Assembly: GCA_935421135.1 (NCBI GenBank)
Contig: OW285194.1
Location: forward strand, 13,725,376-13,789,375
Length of the DNA: 64,000 bases
Reading direction: 5' to 3'
Source: Bugulina stolonifera
Lineage: Eukaryota > Bryozoa > Gymnolaemata > Cheilostomatida > Bugulidae
In this document: piece after piece, positions 10,078-23,800 of the stretch
Layout: each line of letters starts with the position of its first letter
How positions within the stretch are numbered: the stretch's first letter is position 1
The notes under the pieces: generated by a model
Seen by the model: only the letters and a program-made list of their open reading frames with translations
Told to the model about the DNA's origin: nothing
The model's database searches: none
Program-made: the position numbers and the translations under genes

Positions 10078-11847
10078 ACACATCTAGTTATTTAATAGAT
10101 TATCAGCAGACCAAAACTTAATCATTCTATATACAAGTTTAAGGGCACAAAATCTTCTCACAAGGCATACCGTAGTAGCTTTTCCAACAGAAGTTGATTG
10201 CAAGCATTTTGGATAGGCAATTTCAGTACCAAAAAAACATGAAATCACTGAATGACTTTCTTGTCAAAACAACTGAAAACAAGGAATTATTTTAATTGTT
10301 ATCAAAATAGTTTGTTTTGCTACTTTTAATTTCAAGTCAAACCTTGAAAACAAAATAGTTAATTTTGCATGTCCTTTATGTTAGTCAACTAGAGTTATTC
10401 CATAAATTCAAGAAATATATTTTAGTTAGAAGTCCATTTTGATATTAGTATTAAGTTATACTTGGCATAGCAACTGTTTTATTTCATTCACTTTGTGTGT
10501 GTATTTTTATATTCTTTCATTATCTTCAATATTATTATTCGCTGTCTATAAATCTGACTCATTACCAAATACATGTAGTTGACAAAAACAAAATCTAATT
10601 ATTACTGCAAGCACCTGGGTGAATTCACGTCTTTCTAGAATGTACAATTGCGTAATATGCTGATATAAGTACGAGTATACTGTTTGTTCAAAGTACAAGT
10701 TTAACAAAAGAGAATTATGTCAAAGTGGGTATAAGTTGGTTTTATACTATTTTATAGGACAGTTTAATTGTTCTACATGTATATTACTATTCACAAATGA
10801 TAAGTGGCCTGTAAAACTCTTTGGGCCAATCACAAGATGACACTGGAGCAGGTGGTTGGTAGGTTAACACATTAAGGGTTAGGAAATCCCATGAGTAGAT
10901 ATAATTTGTATGTCAAAGGTTAAAACTGTAAGCAAGCCTATATTATTAATCACTTGTATACAATTCAGTGAGAGTGATTGTGTATAAAATCCAATAAACA
11001 GAACAATGGCAGGAGTTGCCCTCCTTTAATTCTATTATTCCACGACTTATTAATATGCTGTTACTTAACTAGAAGCAAAAGATACCAATGAGATATTGGT
11101 AATCAATAAATAGTTTATGAGAGATGCCATTGAGCCTTGGCTTACTAATAACAAATGACAGTCAGTTTACACAATGTAATACATGTAGGGAGCATATACA
11201 CGGTCGTATCACATTGCTATGGTCTACAGCTGACTGCTTATACTACTGTACATATTGACAGTGTATATTCTGTCTATACGGCATGGTAAGCATAAGACCT
11301 GTTTGATAGCTACATCTGTATCCAAGTGATTACCGATACCCTATTTTACTGCAGGTAAGTAAAACATAATAATGATAATAGTATAGCAAAGTCTGTGCGG
11401 TAGACTGACTAGCTGCTACTTAGTAAAAAAGGTTAGCATAAACGAGAGCCAAAACAAATCGGACACTGATATGAATAGTTTTTGCTAGAAAAAAGTTTTG
11501 ACGAATATGTATCTTAATTCTAGCTATTGGTGGGATCCATCCACACTGTTACTTGACTTTGAGTTTAAAAGACGTTCATTCACGACATTGAAGTAATCAC
11601 ATAAAATACAGATTTTGTGAACTACTTCAGACTGCATACATGTAGTTATGCATGACATACATCCTTTACAATCTTTACAGCCCAGTCATCATGGGGCAAT
11701 TTTGCTTTAGTTTTGTCTGTATACATGAGTGCTGTTTTATATCAGTTCAGTACATGGATATTTATGTACATATACACTGATGCTATATTAATGTACTGTC
11801 TATGCTAGGGAGAACAACTCTATATGTACATGTAAGCTAGCAAAAGT
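10078..11847. other. Spacer between aminopeptidase and stonin genes
   Basis: No exon can be supported. It should contain the 3' UTR of the second aminopeptidase terminus (AATAAA at 10993-10998) and the stonin promoter and 5' UTR. No convincing TATA box was found near 11848. Confidence 0.5.
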
Positions 11848-14800
11848 ATGGAATCGCCGCTCATAACGTTAAGTAAAGCACAGACACTGGATAAAGATGA
11901 GTCGGATGACGCTGACCTATCTTCACTCAGCGGCAGCGACTTCACTCTCTACTCTGACGAGGCTTTGTCAGACGATCTAGCAGATGGGTTGAATGAGACA
12001 ACCCCCAAACTAACTGGTACGTGATCACAGAAACCAGGTAATATTACTAACTAAAGCTCTGTCAAGTAAAAATGAGAGGCTAACGAGTTGCTATTAATCA
12101 TACATGTAGTTAACTTTTGATACTTCTCGACAAAGTAAGTTTTTAATCTGTGTGTAACTTATTAAGCGACCTATCGCATGCAGACACCATTTTGAATATA
12201 AATATCGGCCTACCGTCATGTTACATTGATTTGTATACTTATGTAGATAGAATTCAATTGTGTTATACACCCACAAAGGCCTACCATCTATCATATCACA
12301 ATTGACCTGTCCATACAACAATGCACTTGTATTACATCATCAGTTACAAGTACCACGTCAACTACCATAGCATAATGTAACGGCAGCATTCTAGCTCTTC
12401 TCCAGGGAAGAGGTACACAATGATGTTTACTTGCACTGATGACCTTTAACGGCACGACGCATGTCATTAAGTCATGGCTAATTATAATAGTTGAGTGATT
12501 CAGTTAGGGACGGATTTGTCTCTACATATAAAAATAATTATATATAATTATATATCTAAGTTATATATGCTAAGGTTAGGCATGTTAGGTATAATATAAT
12601 AATAATAAATAATCAATATAGTATTGTATTGCTGACTCCATGAGATAAAATCTTACTAACTGACAGCAATCAAAGCAGGTTCAAACATACTGGTAGTACC
12701 ACATGAGTAAAAGCTGTAGTAAATTTAAACTGTTCTTCTTTTATGCTTTGACTCAAATTTAATAAAATTAATCTCAATTTTGTTGGCAGGAATTTAGTTG
12801 AGGTTAATGTTGTGTTTAATTACAAACAGACTAAAGACCTCCACAGCCAACCAGCTCACAGTAAACGCAATGGTAGCAACTCTACATGTATGTCATTGCT
12901 CCAACGATTTTTTAAAGTTGTCCTCCTTAAATAATAACAATTGGTATTTCTAAAATATGTGTCAAAGTGTCAATGTATTGTAAATACAACTGGATGAAAA
13001 AACCACTTTCAACTGTCTACTCTCTTATAGCTGTGGGTACACTGATCAGCATAGAGGGAAAACAAGCACCACCTCAAAGACCTCCTCTACCAAACACTCT
13101 CAAAGTTAGAAGGAGTCCACTAACAAAGAAGAGAAATAGCAGAAGGAGAGGAGCCCCAGGTAGTGGACAGCCTGTAGATCCAAGTCACCAAACACCCCTT
13201 GGTTAGTATCTCATCCTACGCTGTAACATAACTATATTATACTGGGGTACACAGGCTAACAGCCTTTTGAACATGATTACTTTACAATTCCACATAGAAC
13301 TTTGAGAGCAAATCAATGTATTATTTAAAAAATTAATTAACTAAATGCTACTCTGTTAGTAGTATAATATAATGTTTCAATTAGATTTACACGTTACATG
13401 ATGCACTCTAATAATACATTATTTAACATCTAACTTAAATAATTATATTATTATACTACTGACAGAGTAGCAATTAGTTGATTAATGTTTTACATTATGT
13501 CAATTTGCTCTCAAAGTTCTATGTGAAATGGTAAAGTAATGAAACTCTAATATATTATGCACTATACAATAAATTATAAAGGCTTCCTGAATAGGTCAAA
13601 CACTTGCATAAACACTTATACTTTCTCATTACTGACTCTCTATCTATGTCTTGTATTTGGTTAAGTGATTTTATTCTTAATGTTCCATACCACACCACGC
13701 CACGCCACGTCAATGGTCAATAGTCAATGTTGCTAAAACAGAGAAAGAAATTGCCACACCATGCCACGCCACATCATTATGCAGATGCAGTGCATGTAAC
13801 CTGCGTACATGTCCATCAGAGCTGTTTATTGTGAAAGTAGCGTCACTGGGAGAGAATTGTGTGCCACGTTGGACCTTGTAGAACCAATCAAAATAACTGA
13901 AATACAAGTTTAATCAATATAATTATTTGTTACTGGGCCCAATATGGCTTCTTGCTTACTCTCCCAATAAACGGCTCTGATGTCCATGAGAATTATACTC
14001 AATCTAGCACTATCAATGTATAATTTGATATTTTTGTGAACAGCAGAAGACATGGATAGCGCTGATGAAGAGCCCTTCCAACATAAAAGACGAACTACGA
14101 AAAAGCCGCCCCGTAATAACCCTAACAAAACAGGTAAAAGACATAGGCTACCGCTAGACTGCATTCAAATTTTTGTGTTGAAGATAATATTCCTCTTAGA
14201 AATAGATGTATAGCTACTGAGCTTGGACATTCACATATCAGAAATCATTGATTTATAATATAGAGTTGTCCTCTCTTTGTTTCTCCAGAAATAATAGAAA
14301 CAACAATTTCCTATTATAAACGGTCTACAATGAAGCATAGAAAAGAGAGGGCAACTTCAAATTACAGCTCACAGCTTATAGATACATTGTAAATGCACTG
14401 TAGAATATTGGGAGGAAGTATTCATAATACTATATCTTTAGCCCCATACAAAATTTTATACCAAAAGAATTAATTTTTTTGCAGCAAAAAAATCCCCTCA
14501 ATTGAAGAAAAATTTAAAGACAGAAGGGGCTGCTATAGTAAATATTGCAAAAACAAAGAAAGAAAATGCAATACTAGATTCTTCTTTAAATAAGGTAAGC
14601 AATTTACTGCATGATCCTATTTTAACCTTTTAAAATAATACGTAGTTGGTGTAGAGCACTGTATTTATTGTCTAATCTTATATTTATACAAAAATTTTGT
14701 GTAAAACTAGATAAATGTAGTTAATCGCTCTGTATTTATGACATCAATGAGTAAAAGTATAAGTAGTGGAGATTCAAAGCATACCTTATACTGTACAGAG

Positions 14801-17800
14801 TACTATGAGCATGACATGACACGATGTACATGTAAATGGTAGTTGTCCTCTCTCTACAACTGCTAGTGAAAAGAGTAAACAACTCAATGTATATGTCTGG
14901 CTAAATGAATACTGTACTTGCATGAATTTAGTATACAGAATACAGACACTTGTGAAAGACAGAAATGATGCCATCATTTGCCTTTAAAAATGATGTGCAC
15001 CACCTACAATGTAGCTTGATCAACCTAACTAGCCTATCAGCGCATTAAACACCTCAAGCAGGTATCCCGTTTTGTAGAATAAACCAAGCACAGCAAACAC
15101 CAAGGAACCAGCGAAACCTGGTAGAGCTGATACTAAGCAGAAAAAGGGTGTCAAAGCAGTTACGTCTACAAGACCAGCAGCATCTTATGACATCACCAGC
15201 AGCTTATCTGTGGAAGAGTTCAGAGCTTCTGGTGATGGTGCAAGTGAAGGTGAGCAGCACAACTCCTTTATAAAAGTACATGGTTTGTACTTGAGCTCAG
15301 AAGCTCCGATGTTTACTAGGCTAGGGACACATTACCTGCCTTTACTTGTTTTTACACTGGTTTTAATAAGAATTATTATTAACACAGTATTAGTTGTGTT
15401 TAGCAAGAGTTAATTGAATAAGAGAAAACCGGTAGTAGCAAAATGCCTACAAGAGTCCCTGTATATGTAATAGCTATATTCACTTCTCAAACACTATTAT
15501 TTTCTACGATGACAAAGTATATCTTTTCAGCTATTTACTATTTACATGGTAATTGGTTGAGAAAGTCGAGTCCTATAATGATGTGATGAAAGGGGGAGAG
15601 AGTGATGCTTGATAATTAGAAGTTTTGCCCCTTTTACATCTGATAAAAAGTGAAAATTTTGTAGTTTGCACAAACAAATACTAAGCAACTACTCATGACT
15701 ATATCACACCATTTTATTTAACGTCAGTTAAAACTTGTGTTTATATGGCGTGCAATATTTTAGGTCAACTAGAACACATGCCAGTACAGTCAGTTGACAC
15801 ATTTTTATTAAGTTTAGAAATTCAATAAAGCACCACTTATAACTATGACAGATTTTATAGACAATGATACAGTGGAGCTCAGAGCGCAACGACTTCTAGA
15901 TCTAGAGCAGCAATCGGCTAATAGAAGTGACGTTTTATCAAAGAAGAGGTTCATGCAGTCGGCCAGCATAGACTCTCTGCCAGCTCCCTCAGGTAAGATT
16001 TAGATCATTTTCAACTCTGCCACACAACCCAAGTTTGGGTGAAATTTCCCCAAATTTGGTCAAAACCTGCGACTCTGTAGACCAGCTTTAACATGTCTAT
16101 CAGTATATTATTATACGCTACATGTCTACATGTATAGGTCTATATCTATAGAGTCTGCAGTTATATACTTCATAAGGCTACATGTATATAGAGTCTACAG
16201 TTATATATTCTACATGTATATAGAGTCTATAGTTACATAGCCTACATGTATATAGACACTACAGTTATGCACTCTACATGTCTATATAGAGTCTACAGTT
16301 ATATATTCTACATGTACATGTATATAGAGTCTACAGTTATATATTCTGCATGTGTATACTAGAGTTTACTGCAGTCATGTACATGCATATATAGTCTACC
16401 ACAGTTATAAATACTCTATATGTAGTGTAATGAACCAAACTTGTAGACAAAATACACGGATGACTTTACTCGGCAAACTGCGAGTATTAAAACTGAGGCT
16501 CAGACCAACAACACATCCCGATATGGTCTGAAAAGTGGCCTGAAATCCACACTACTTGCAGAATATATTATAATTATTTGCCAATACCCTAGCCATGAAT
16601 GCCAGCATGTACATGTAATAGCATCCATGGTAGCAAAAGATAAAGTTCGTAATGTTCTGCCTAACATGTAATGGCTGCCATATCTGTAGCACACTGACTA
16701 CACTGAGGGAGTTACATGTAGTGTTTCACCCCTCTGTCATCACCAATGATATCACTATGGGTACCACAATTCAGCATAATTATTAATCAATCTACATTGT
16801 ACATGTAGTTTCTAGTAAAACAGGAGCACAGTGACTGTCACACTTTGTGTGTAGTAATTGGCATATAATACTAATTAGTATTTAGAGCAGTAATATGGTT
16901 AACCATTCACTGTACAAGGCAGCAGTTAATGATGGACAGCATTCAATAGACAGCCATCTTAATTAGCCTGAGCATCTCAGGCGGCAAGGTCATGCGATGT
17001 GAACCTAGTAGGTTCGTTTCACTTACCTTGCAGGAACATTTTGGTACAGAATAAGCATAGAATAATATTATTTACATTAACATCTATTGTGTAGGTAGGC
17101 TTAGGTAAAACTAAAGAGTTCCAAATAGGCGTGGCCATGGAATGTAGGAATGACAGACGTTGTGTACAATTACATGAGTTTGGAAATAAGGTGGCTATAA
17201 GCTTTGTTCTTAGGAAATAAAATGAAACTTACTTCTATAGTGTGCTTTGCTTGAAGGATTATAACTTAATTCAAAGAATAGAATTTCAAGTGTATGAGCT
17301 CCGAGTTAAATACTGAAGCTTTCTGGCAATTTGGAAATTGCCTCCCCTTATTTAGTAGGCTTGAATTTTCATAACCTATTATAATTATATCATAGGCCTA
17401 CAGACGGCGGCTGGGCACAATCACCTTATTGTACAATTTATCCATGTAAAGGAAATGGTGTTATTGATTAGTAGGCAAGCACTGTCCAAGGTCATTGAAA
17501 GGTGACTCCCAATTAATGAAACAATTCCTAAACTTTGTGGAAAGAATCATCACCGCCCTTTTCATGAATAACTGTTTGCTTTTAAGTACATATATGGAGC
17601 AATCGTGACTGTAACACTGTGGCTTTTAGGGGTATATGAATAGTACTCCGCAGCCTGGGGCCTCATGAATGTCACTATGATGTAATGTCAAAAATTAAAC
17701 TGGTCACTTCCCTCAAACCAGTAATTGAGCTATGCTATGGGGCTAGCAATGCGCAATGGAAAATCGGTAATTATAAAAATAAAACAGTAGTAATTGTATG

Positions 17801-20800
17801 ATTTGGTTGTCAAATGACCATAAACATGTACATGTATACTAATTACAATGCAAGTTCAGGTTGTAACTATAATTGTTGTACCATCAATCCTGTCTACAGG
17901 ACAACTCAATATGTCATTTGCTCACAACATAAAGATACAACTTAGCATAGCACTAAAGCTATGATATGGATGCAACAAATTGCAATAGCTGCATGCTCTA
18001 TTTACATGTGTGTAGATATGAGTAGATATGATAATTATGTACGTGTGAATTAATATGCGTACATCTAAGTACGAGTACACGTACTAACCGAGCAATTGAC
18101 TAGCATATTTCTTTCTATGTTGATATAAAGATAATTTGCTGCATGGTATTTTGCCATCTAACGTGACACACAAGTGTACAAATAATTTGCCCCTCACTCT
18201 GAAACTTCTCCTGTATTGATTAACACTGGCCTAAGATCAATATCTGCTGTTAATGCACAATGGGCAGCATTCTGCCGTGTACTAAGCTGTCAGTTGAATC
18301 TAGCACCATTTTACTACGCTGCACTATTTGATATTGATTGGTGGATGAAGAGTGTCTAGCTAGTGGGCTGCTGCCGATAATACTCCGGCCACCAACGTTC
18401 ACTGTCTACCATTATAACGATAGCATACTGAATTGGCAGTGCAAACATACTTTAGTACGTCTAATTTCACAGTCAGCAAAATGGAAGGTAAGTAAGACGC
18501 TTTAAACATTGAATGAGTCGGTCACGTTTTTAGAGTTCGCAAAACGCAACACTAATACTGCAGCAAAGCTCTCTGTGGTTCAAACCATAGACTACATTGT
18601 AGAAGACTAACTTTGCTTTGGTACAACTATGCTATACCGAAACTGCTGTGGCATTCGAATCTTTAGTTCATTGTAAACACACACATCAACTAGTTATAAA
18701 CAATCACCATTCTACATATCTCAGTGGGACGGATTACATCCAAATTGTAATTTTCAAATTTTCACTTAGTGATCTCACTAGATGTACTCTGGAATATTCG
18801 ATTCCATAAAATCTTACAAACACCTACCGAAACCCTACAGAAGACAGAATCTGATGGTATATAGTCAGCAGTTGAATATGGTCATTAAAGACATTGACTA
18901 ATCTGAGAGAGGAAATTCTTGATGAACAGTTTAAACACGAGTAGTATTTCTACATTCGTGATGAGTAGTTTAGACACTAGTAGTATTTCTACATTCTCGT
19001 GATGCTAAAACATACAGAAACTATATGTTTGAATGTATCCTAGGGTTTGCACATAGCGATAACCTAATAATATACCTAATAATATATTGTATTATTACTA
19101 TTAATGATATTGCAGATAAGTATATTATTATATTGTGAAGGCTCATTTATATACTGTTCATTTATTCACTCCGATTAACTTAATGGAACATTTTAGAACT
19201 TGTGTCTGCTCACTCTCAGTGTTATGAATTCACCAGAGGGTCAAAGTAGCTGTGCTATGGACCTTCTAGTCTTTTTGGCACAGAAAATTAAAATTTGATG
19301 GTTTCCACTACTATTTGCTGCCGTTTCTTACTATAGCAATAAAAATATCCTTATTGTAGAAGAGGTAGAAGACAGATTGTGGACAACCACAATATTTGTA
19401 AAATAAAGAAAAAATCCTTATTCTTAGCAAATTCTTGCAAAACGCAGTTAGAACCTAGCCACACTGTGGGAGTAGCCTTCTCTTTAAGGCTAACATACAG
19501 CCAAAATATACTAGTATTAGTATCAGTCTAGTAGTGCGTAAGTAAAATATCTTCTGACAGACTCATTCACCATTCACTTTAATTAATAATAACTACATTT
19601 AGACAATATAATATCATTGACAATGGATTGTATAGTGTTTAGGAGGAGACAACTACACACATCCTCTGAAATCATGTCCTAAAAATAAAACGCAAGGTAG
19701 TGTAGTTGTATTAAATTGTCTACTGACATAGCATTATTCTATTGATAGAGTCAGCAGGTCATGACCCCCTTAACTGGTAAAAAGGATGTTTGACTTCCAT
19801 GTTGTTACAGTTCCGTCAATTAATAAGAAAATGAGCAGTGTGATCACATTAGTTCTCCCCAGAGCTAGCAGGCACTCTGTAGCGTTAGTTATAGTAGGAT
19901 ACAAGTTGAACATCAGTCAGTAGTTCTTATTAATAAGTATTGATTAACTAAACGATATTCACAGTAAACTGTATTGAGTTAATCTACATGTACAGAGTAG
20001 CAAATGGTGAGAGGAAATTCACAAGTGGAAGCTTCTATTAACCCAGAATCATACTGCAAGTTGGAGAGCGTAGGTTACAGCGCTCCCATATATTCATGAA
20101 CATTTACATGTAGATCCATTATAAGCTATCTCCATAGCATGTTAATCAAGATTGTTATTAAAAATACGGAGCGGGAGCGTGTATTATTTATGGCTTTTAC
20201 TAAATGTAGAATGTAATAATGGGATGGTGACAGTTTGAAAGTTCACTGTACTGCCTGCATAACACACATTGTAGAATATTGAACCCTTAGCAAATGTGAG
20301 AAATCTATCAAATGTTACGATTAGACTGAAGGTGATTGCTAATACTAGGCATACAATACAGAACCTCTGAATAGTACCAGGATCATATTGTGGGCTATAG
20401 AAATGTAGTCAACATGTAGTAGGATCTAGTGGAATAAACACGGATGAGCTGCACTAGTCTAGTACACTATGCCATCACCAAGTACCCGCTGATAAAGTCA
20501 TACAAGTGCGACTCTATTTCAATATTTCGCTTTTATGTTATTGTACATGTATTATTACTTTATGCTGTTACTATCTACATGTAGTTCTATTGGGGATTGA
20601 TTCATGGTTGTACCTCATGTACAATGTACATGTACATGTAGATGGCACTAATAAGTAGGGCATAAATGTGTCGAGCGCCGTATAAGCTACTAGTTAGATG
20701 AATTGGTATAATTATATGATATTATGGTACAGATAGAAAGCAGGGCATAATCCAACTTATCAAATCTACTTTGGCTTGTTCTATGAAACAGAACTAGCCG

Positions 20801-23800
20801 ACAGATAGAACATCGTCTTATTATGAGCAGCCTTTTACATGAGTTATAGTTTCTTACAACAACTACCTTTCAGGTGGTAGTTGAGTTAATCATCACCAGT
20901 ATATATTAATATAGCCCATATTACAAAACTAAACATCGCTTGAAAGCTGTGTGCACATATACTTGTATATGCACGTATGTACTGTTTTGACCTACATTGA
21001 TAAGTCATTATTGTACCTTACATTGTACCTACTAGCCAAATAAATAATTTTTTTTAATAAAGCTTCTAGGCTGCAAATATCAAACTGGTAACAGATCTAA
21101 AAATTATCTGAAAAGCTAACTGCTTCTGTAGCCCCAACATATCAAATCACATATTATAATGTCATTAAAGACAACTAGGTATAATATTCTACAATTTTAC
21201 GCAGCCTTAGATTTTTGGGGTGCTCAAGTTAGGGTTAACGCAAGATAACTTCTCCATCTGATAATTAATGAAGAACCCTATCTATGTCAAAATCAAATAA
21301 ACTGGTTCCCAAACCATACAAAATTACTATATATTATACATTTACTATTATAGATTAATCATGCCTATATTGTGTTTTTACAATCACTTTAAAATAATAA
21401 GCTATTTAATATTGCAGATGGCGTGGAGAGTAGTGGAAGAGAGGCTACACTTTCCGACAGCTCCGAGGACTCTTCAGATGAAGAAACCCAAAAGTAATGA
21501 CAGTAATTTTAAAATCATGATGTTGAGAAATGGATGGGATGACTTGTACCCTTCCCACCCACTCTCCTACGCTCAGTAGTGCAATTCTGATGAAATGCTA
21601 ATTAATTTACAAAATGTAGTGCTTAATTTAAAAGATATGCAGTATATATACATGTATACCGCATGCAGATGCAACATGACATGACCTTGTAATTTATTTA
21701 TGATTATGACTGTAATTTGGAAGGGGGAAGTGCCAGCATACAATAATGAAGACAAATTTTGCTGCTATGTAGAAATAGTTTGAAATTGTACATACAGGTA
21801 GATGCACTCCTACGTACCAATGTTAAATTTACGTGAGCAGACCACATTTACGGAAAAACCCTATTACAATGACATCTGAACTACGCGTTTTATTCAACTT
21901 CGACTTTGAACAGATTTCTTTTGTGATTTGAACGAATGAACATACTTGATCAACCAAGGGTAATAATGGTAGCTTATAGACATCATTGTATTTACAGACA
22001 GGAAGCAGCTAAGAGTTCGCAATGGTTAGACTTCCAGGCGATGGCTGACAGAATCTCGACAACAATGAAGAACACTTCAACGAATATAAAGAAGATTAAA
22101 GATACAACCAACGTGACCAAACTGGTTGGAGGGCTAATCAAAGAGCAGATTCCTCAGTCAACGGAAGGTAAGCAAGAGTATCGAATGCATAAACAACTAA
22201 ATAGATTTTAATTTTTCGTTTTTTATCAACCTGTTCACCTAACCTATCGCCAAAATATGCAAGCTCTAGATGCTTCTACAAAAATTTAGATTATGGCTTC
22301 AGAAGAACCAAATGTAATTCTTTTTACCTCTACAGTATATTATACAGTGCAGCATGTTATAGTGTGTAGCCAACCTGCTTGACCATCAGATCTACAGTCA
22401 AACTACTTTTGTGAAAAGAGACTTTTAACCCTCACATGTTTGACACCTCACCGGTGCAGCTCAGAGATATGCCTGGGAGAACACCTTAGCAATACTGTAT
22501 ACTTACAGCAAAGCGTATTTAAAAAGGTGTGAAATACACTGAACCAGAGTTCTCAAGCTGCCAGAGACAGCGCGAATTGCGCAAGGCTAGCGGTTTAATA
22601 TATCTCCCAGTAGAGTGCTCTAGAAATTAGTATTGCTACTAATTTCGAGTGTAAATATATTATTATGTTAATTACTTCTTAAAGCAAATTATAAACAAGA
22701 TTAAACTATTTCAGGGGCATGGGACAAGGTTGATGAGGCAATCAATTCAGATTCATCGTCTTCTCATGACTTTGAGGATGACTACGATCCAAAGACAGAG
22801 AAAGACTTGGTTGGTAAAGCATTTGGAGATTATAAACATGCAAAGAAGAAGCAGAGAAAGCAGAAAGAGGAACCCATACGAACAGAGTTTGAGGACATGT
22901 ACAACCCTGAAGTCAACGTAGACGATCCTCTAGCAGGTGCCTTTGGTGATGGTTTCCGAACTTCTAAACCCAAAGAGGTAATCGGTCACTATTATAAACT
23001 TTACTAAATATCTAGTACAATGTATGTGTTTGTTTATGGCAATAACAAGGTTTCAGTATGACCCTTAGCTCCAAAGTGGCTTCAATGAAATTGAGCACAA
23101 TTCTGAATTTAACCTGTATGGCAGCATTAGTTAGACCTGTGTGGCAGTAGTACATTTCTAGTTACTGATATCCAGTGTTTGAAAATAATTTTGTGGCACA
23201 TGAAAGCGTCTACACTCAAGCAGTACCTCATCTATTTTATCTGGAAGATCTACTAAACTCATGAAGTTATCAGTTTACCCTACATTTGCATTTGTATGTT
23301 AGTTTCTCGCCCACTCAATGACCATATTCAACTATTTAAAAGTGGAGTAGCGTCATAGCGGCTGTGTTTGCAAATGACTAAGTTGATACTTCCTATCTCA
23401 CCGACAGAGAGTAAGAATAACGATTTAACTGCTACAGATACAACTCAATAAGTGACTCAATCAATAATATCAACAGAACAGCTTTTGAATCTCACAGACT
23501 AATACAAGTGCTGCCTGATTAACGGAACAAAAATGGGAAATTGTTGAATTAGTAATAAATTGTTGACTCTTGTTCTAAACATGCATACAATATCATACAA
23601 CCATGCCTATCGGAAATTTAAACATGCATAAATTTTTAACACAGTCATTCAATCATTCAATGCGCTGCGCTGCCACTGCCTTTTTGGGTAGTAATACTAA
23701 GTATTGTTTCAATATGTGAGGACAAATTAACATTATTTTTGGATGAGAATGGCTATACAATTAGTCTACCAACATATATGTACTGTGTTATACAATGTAC

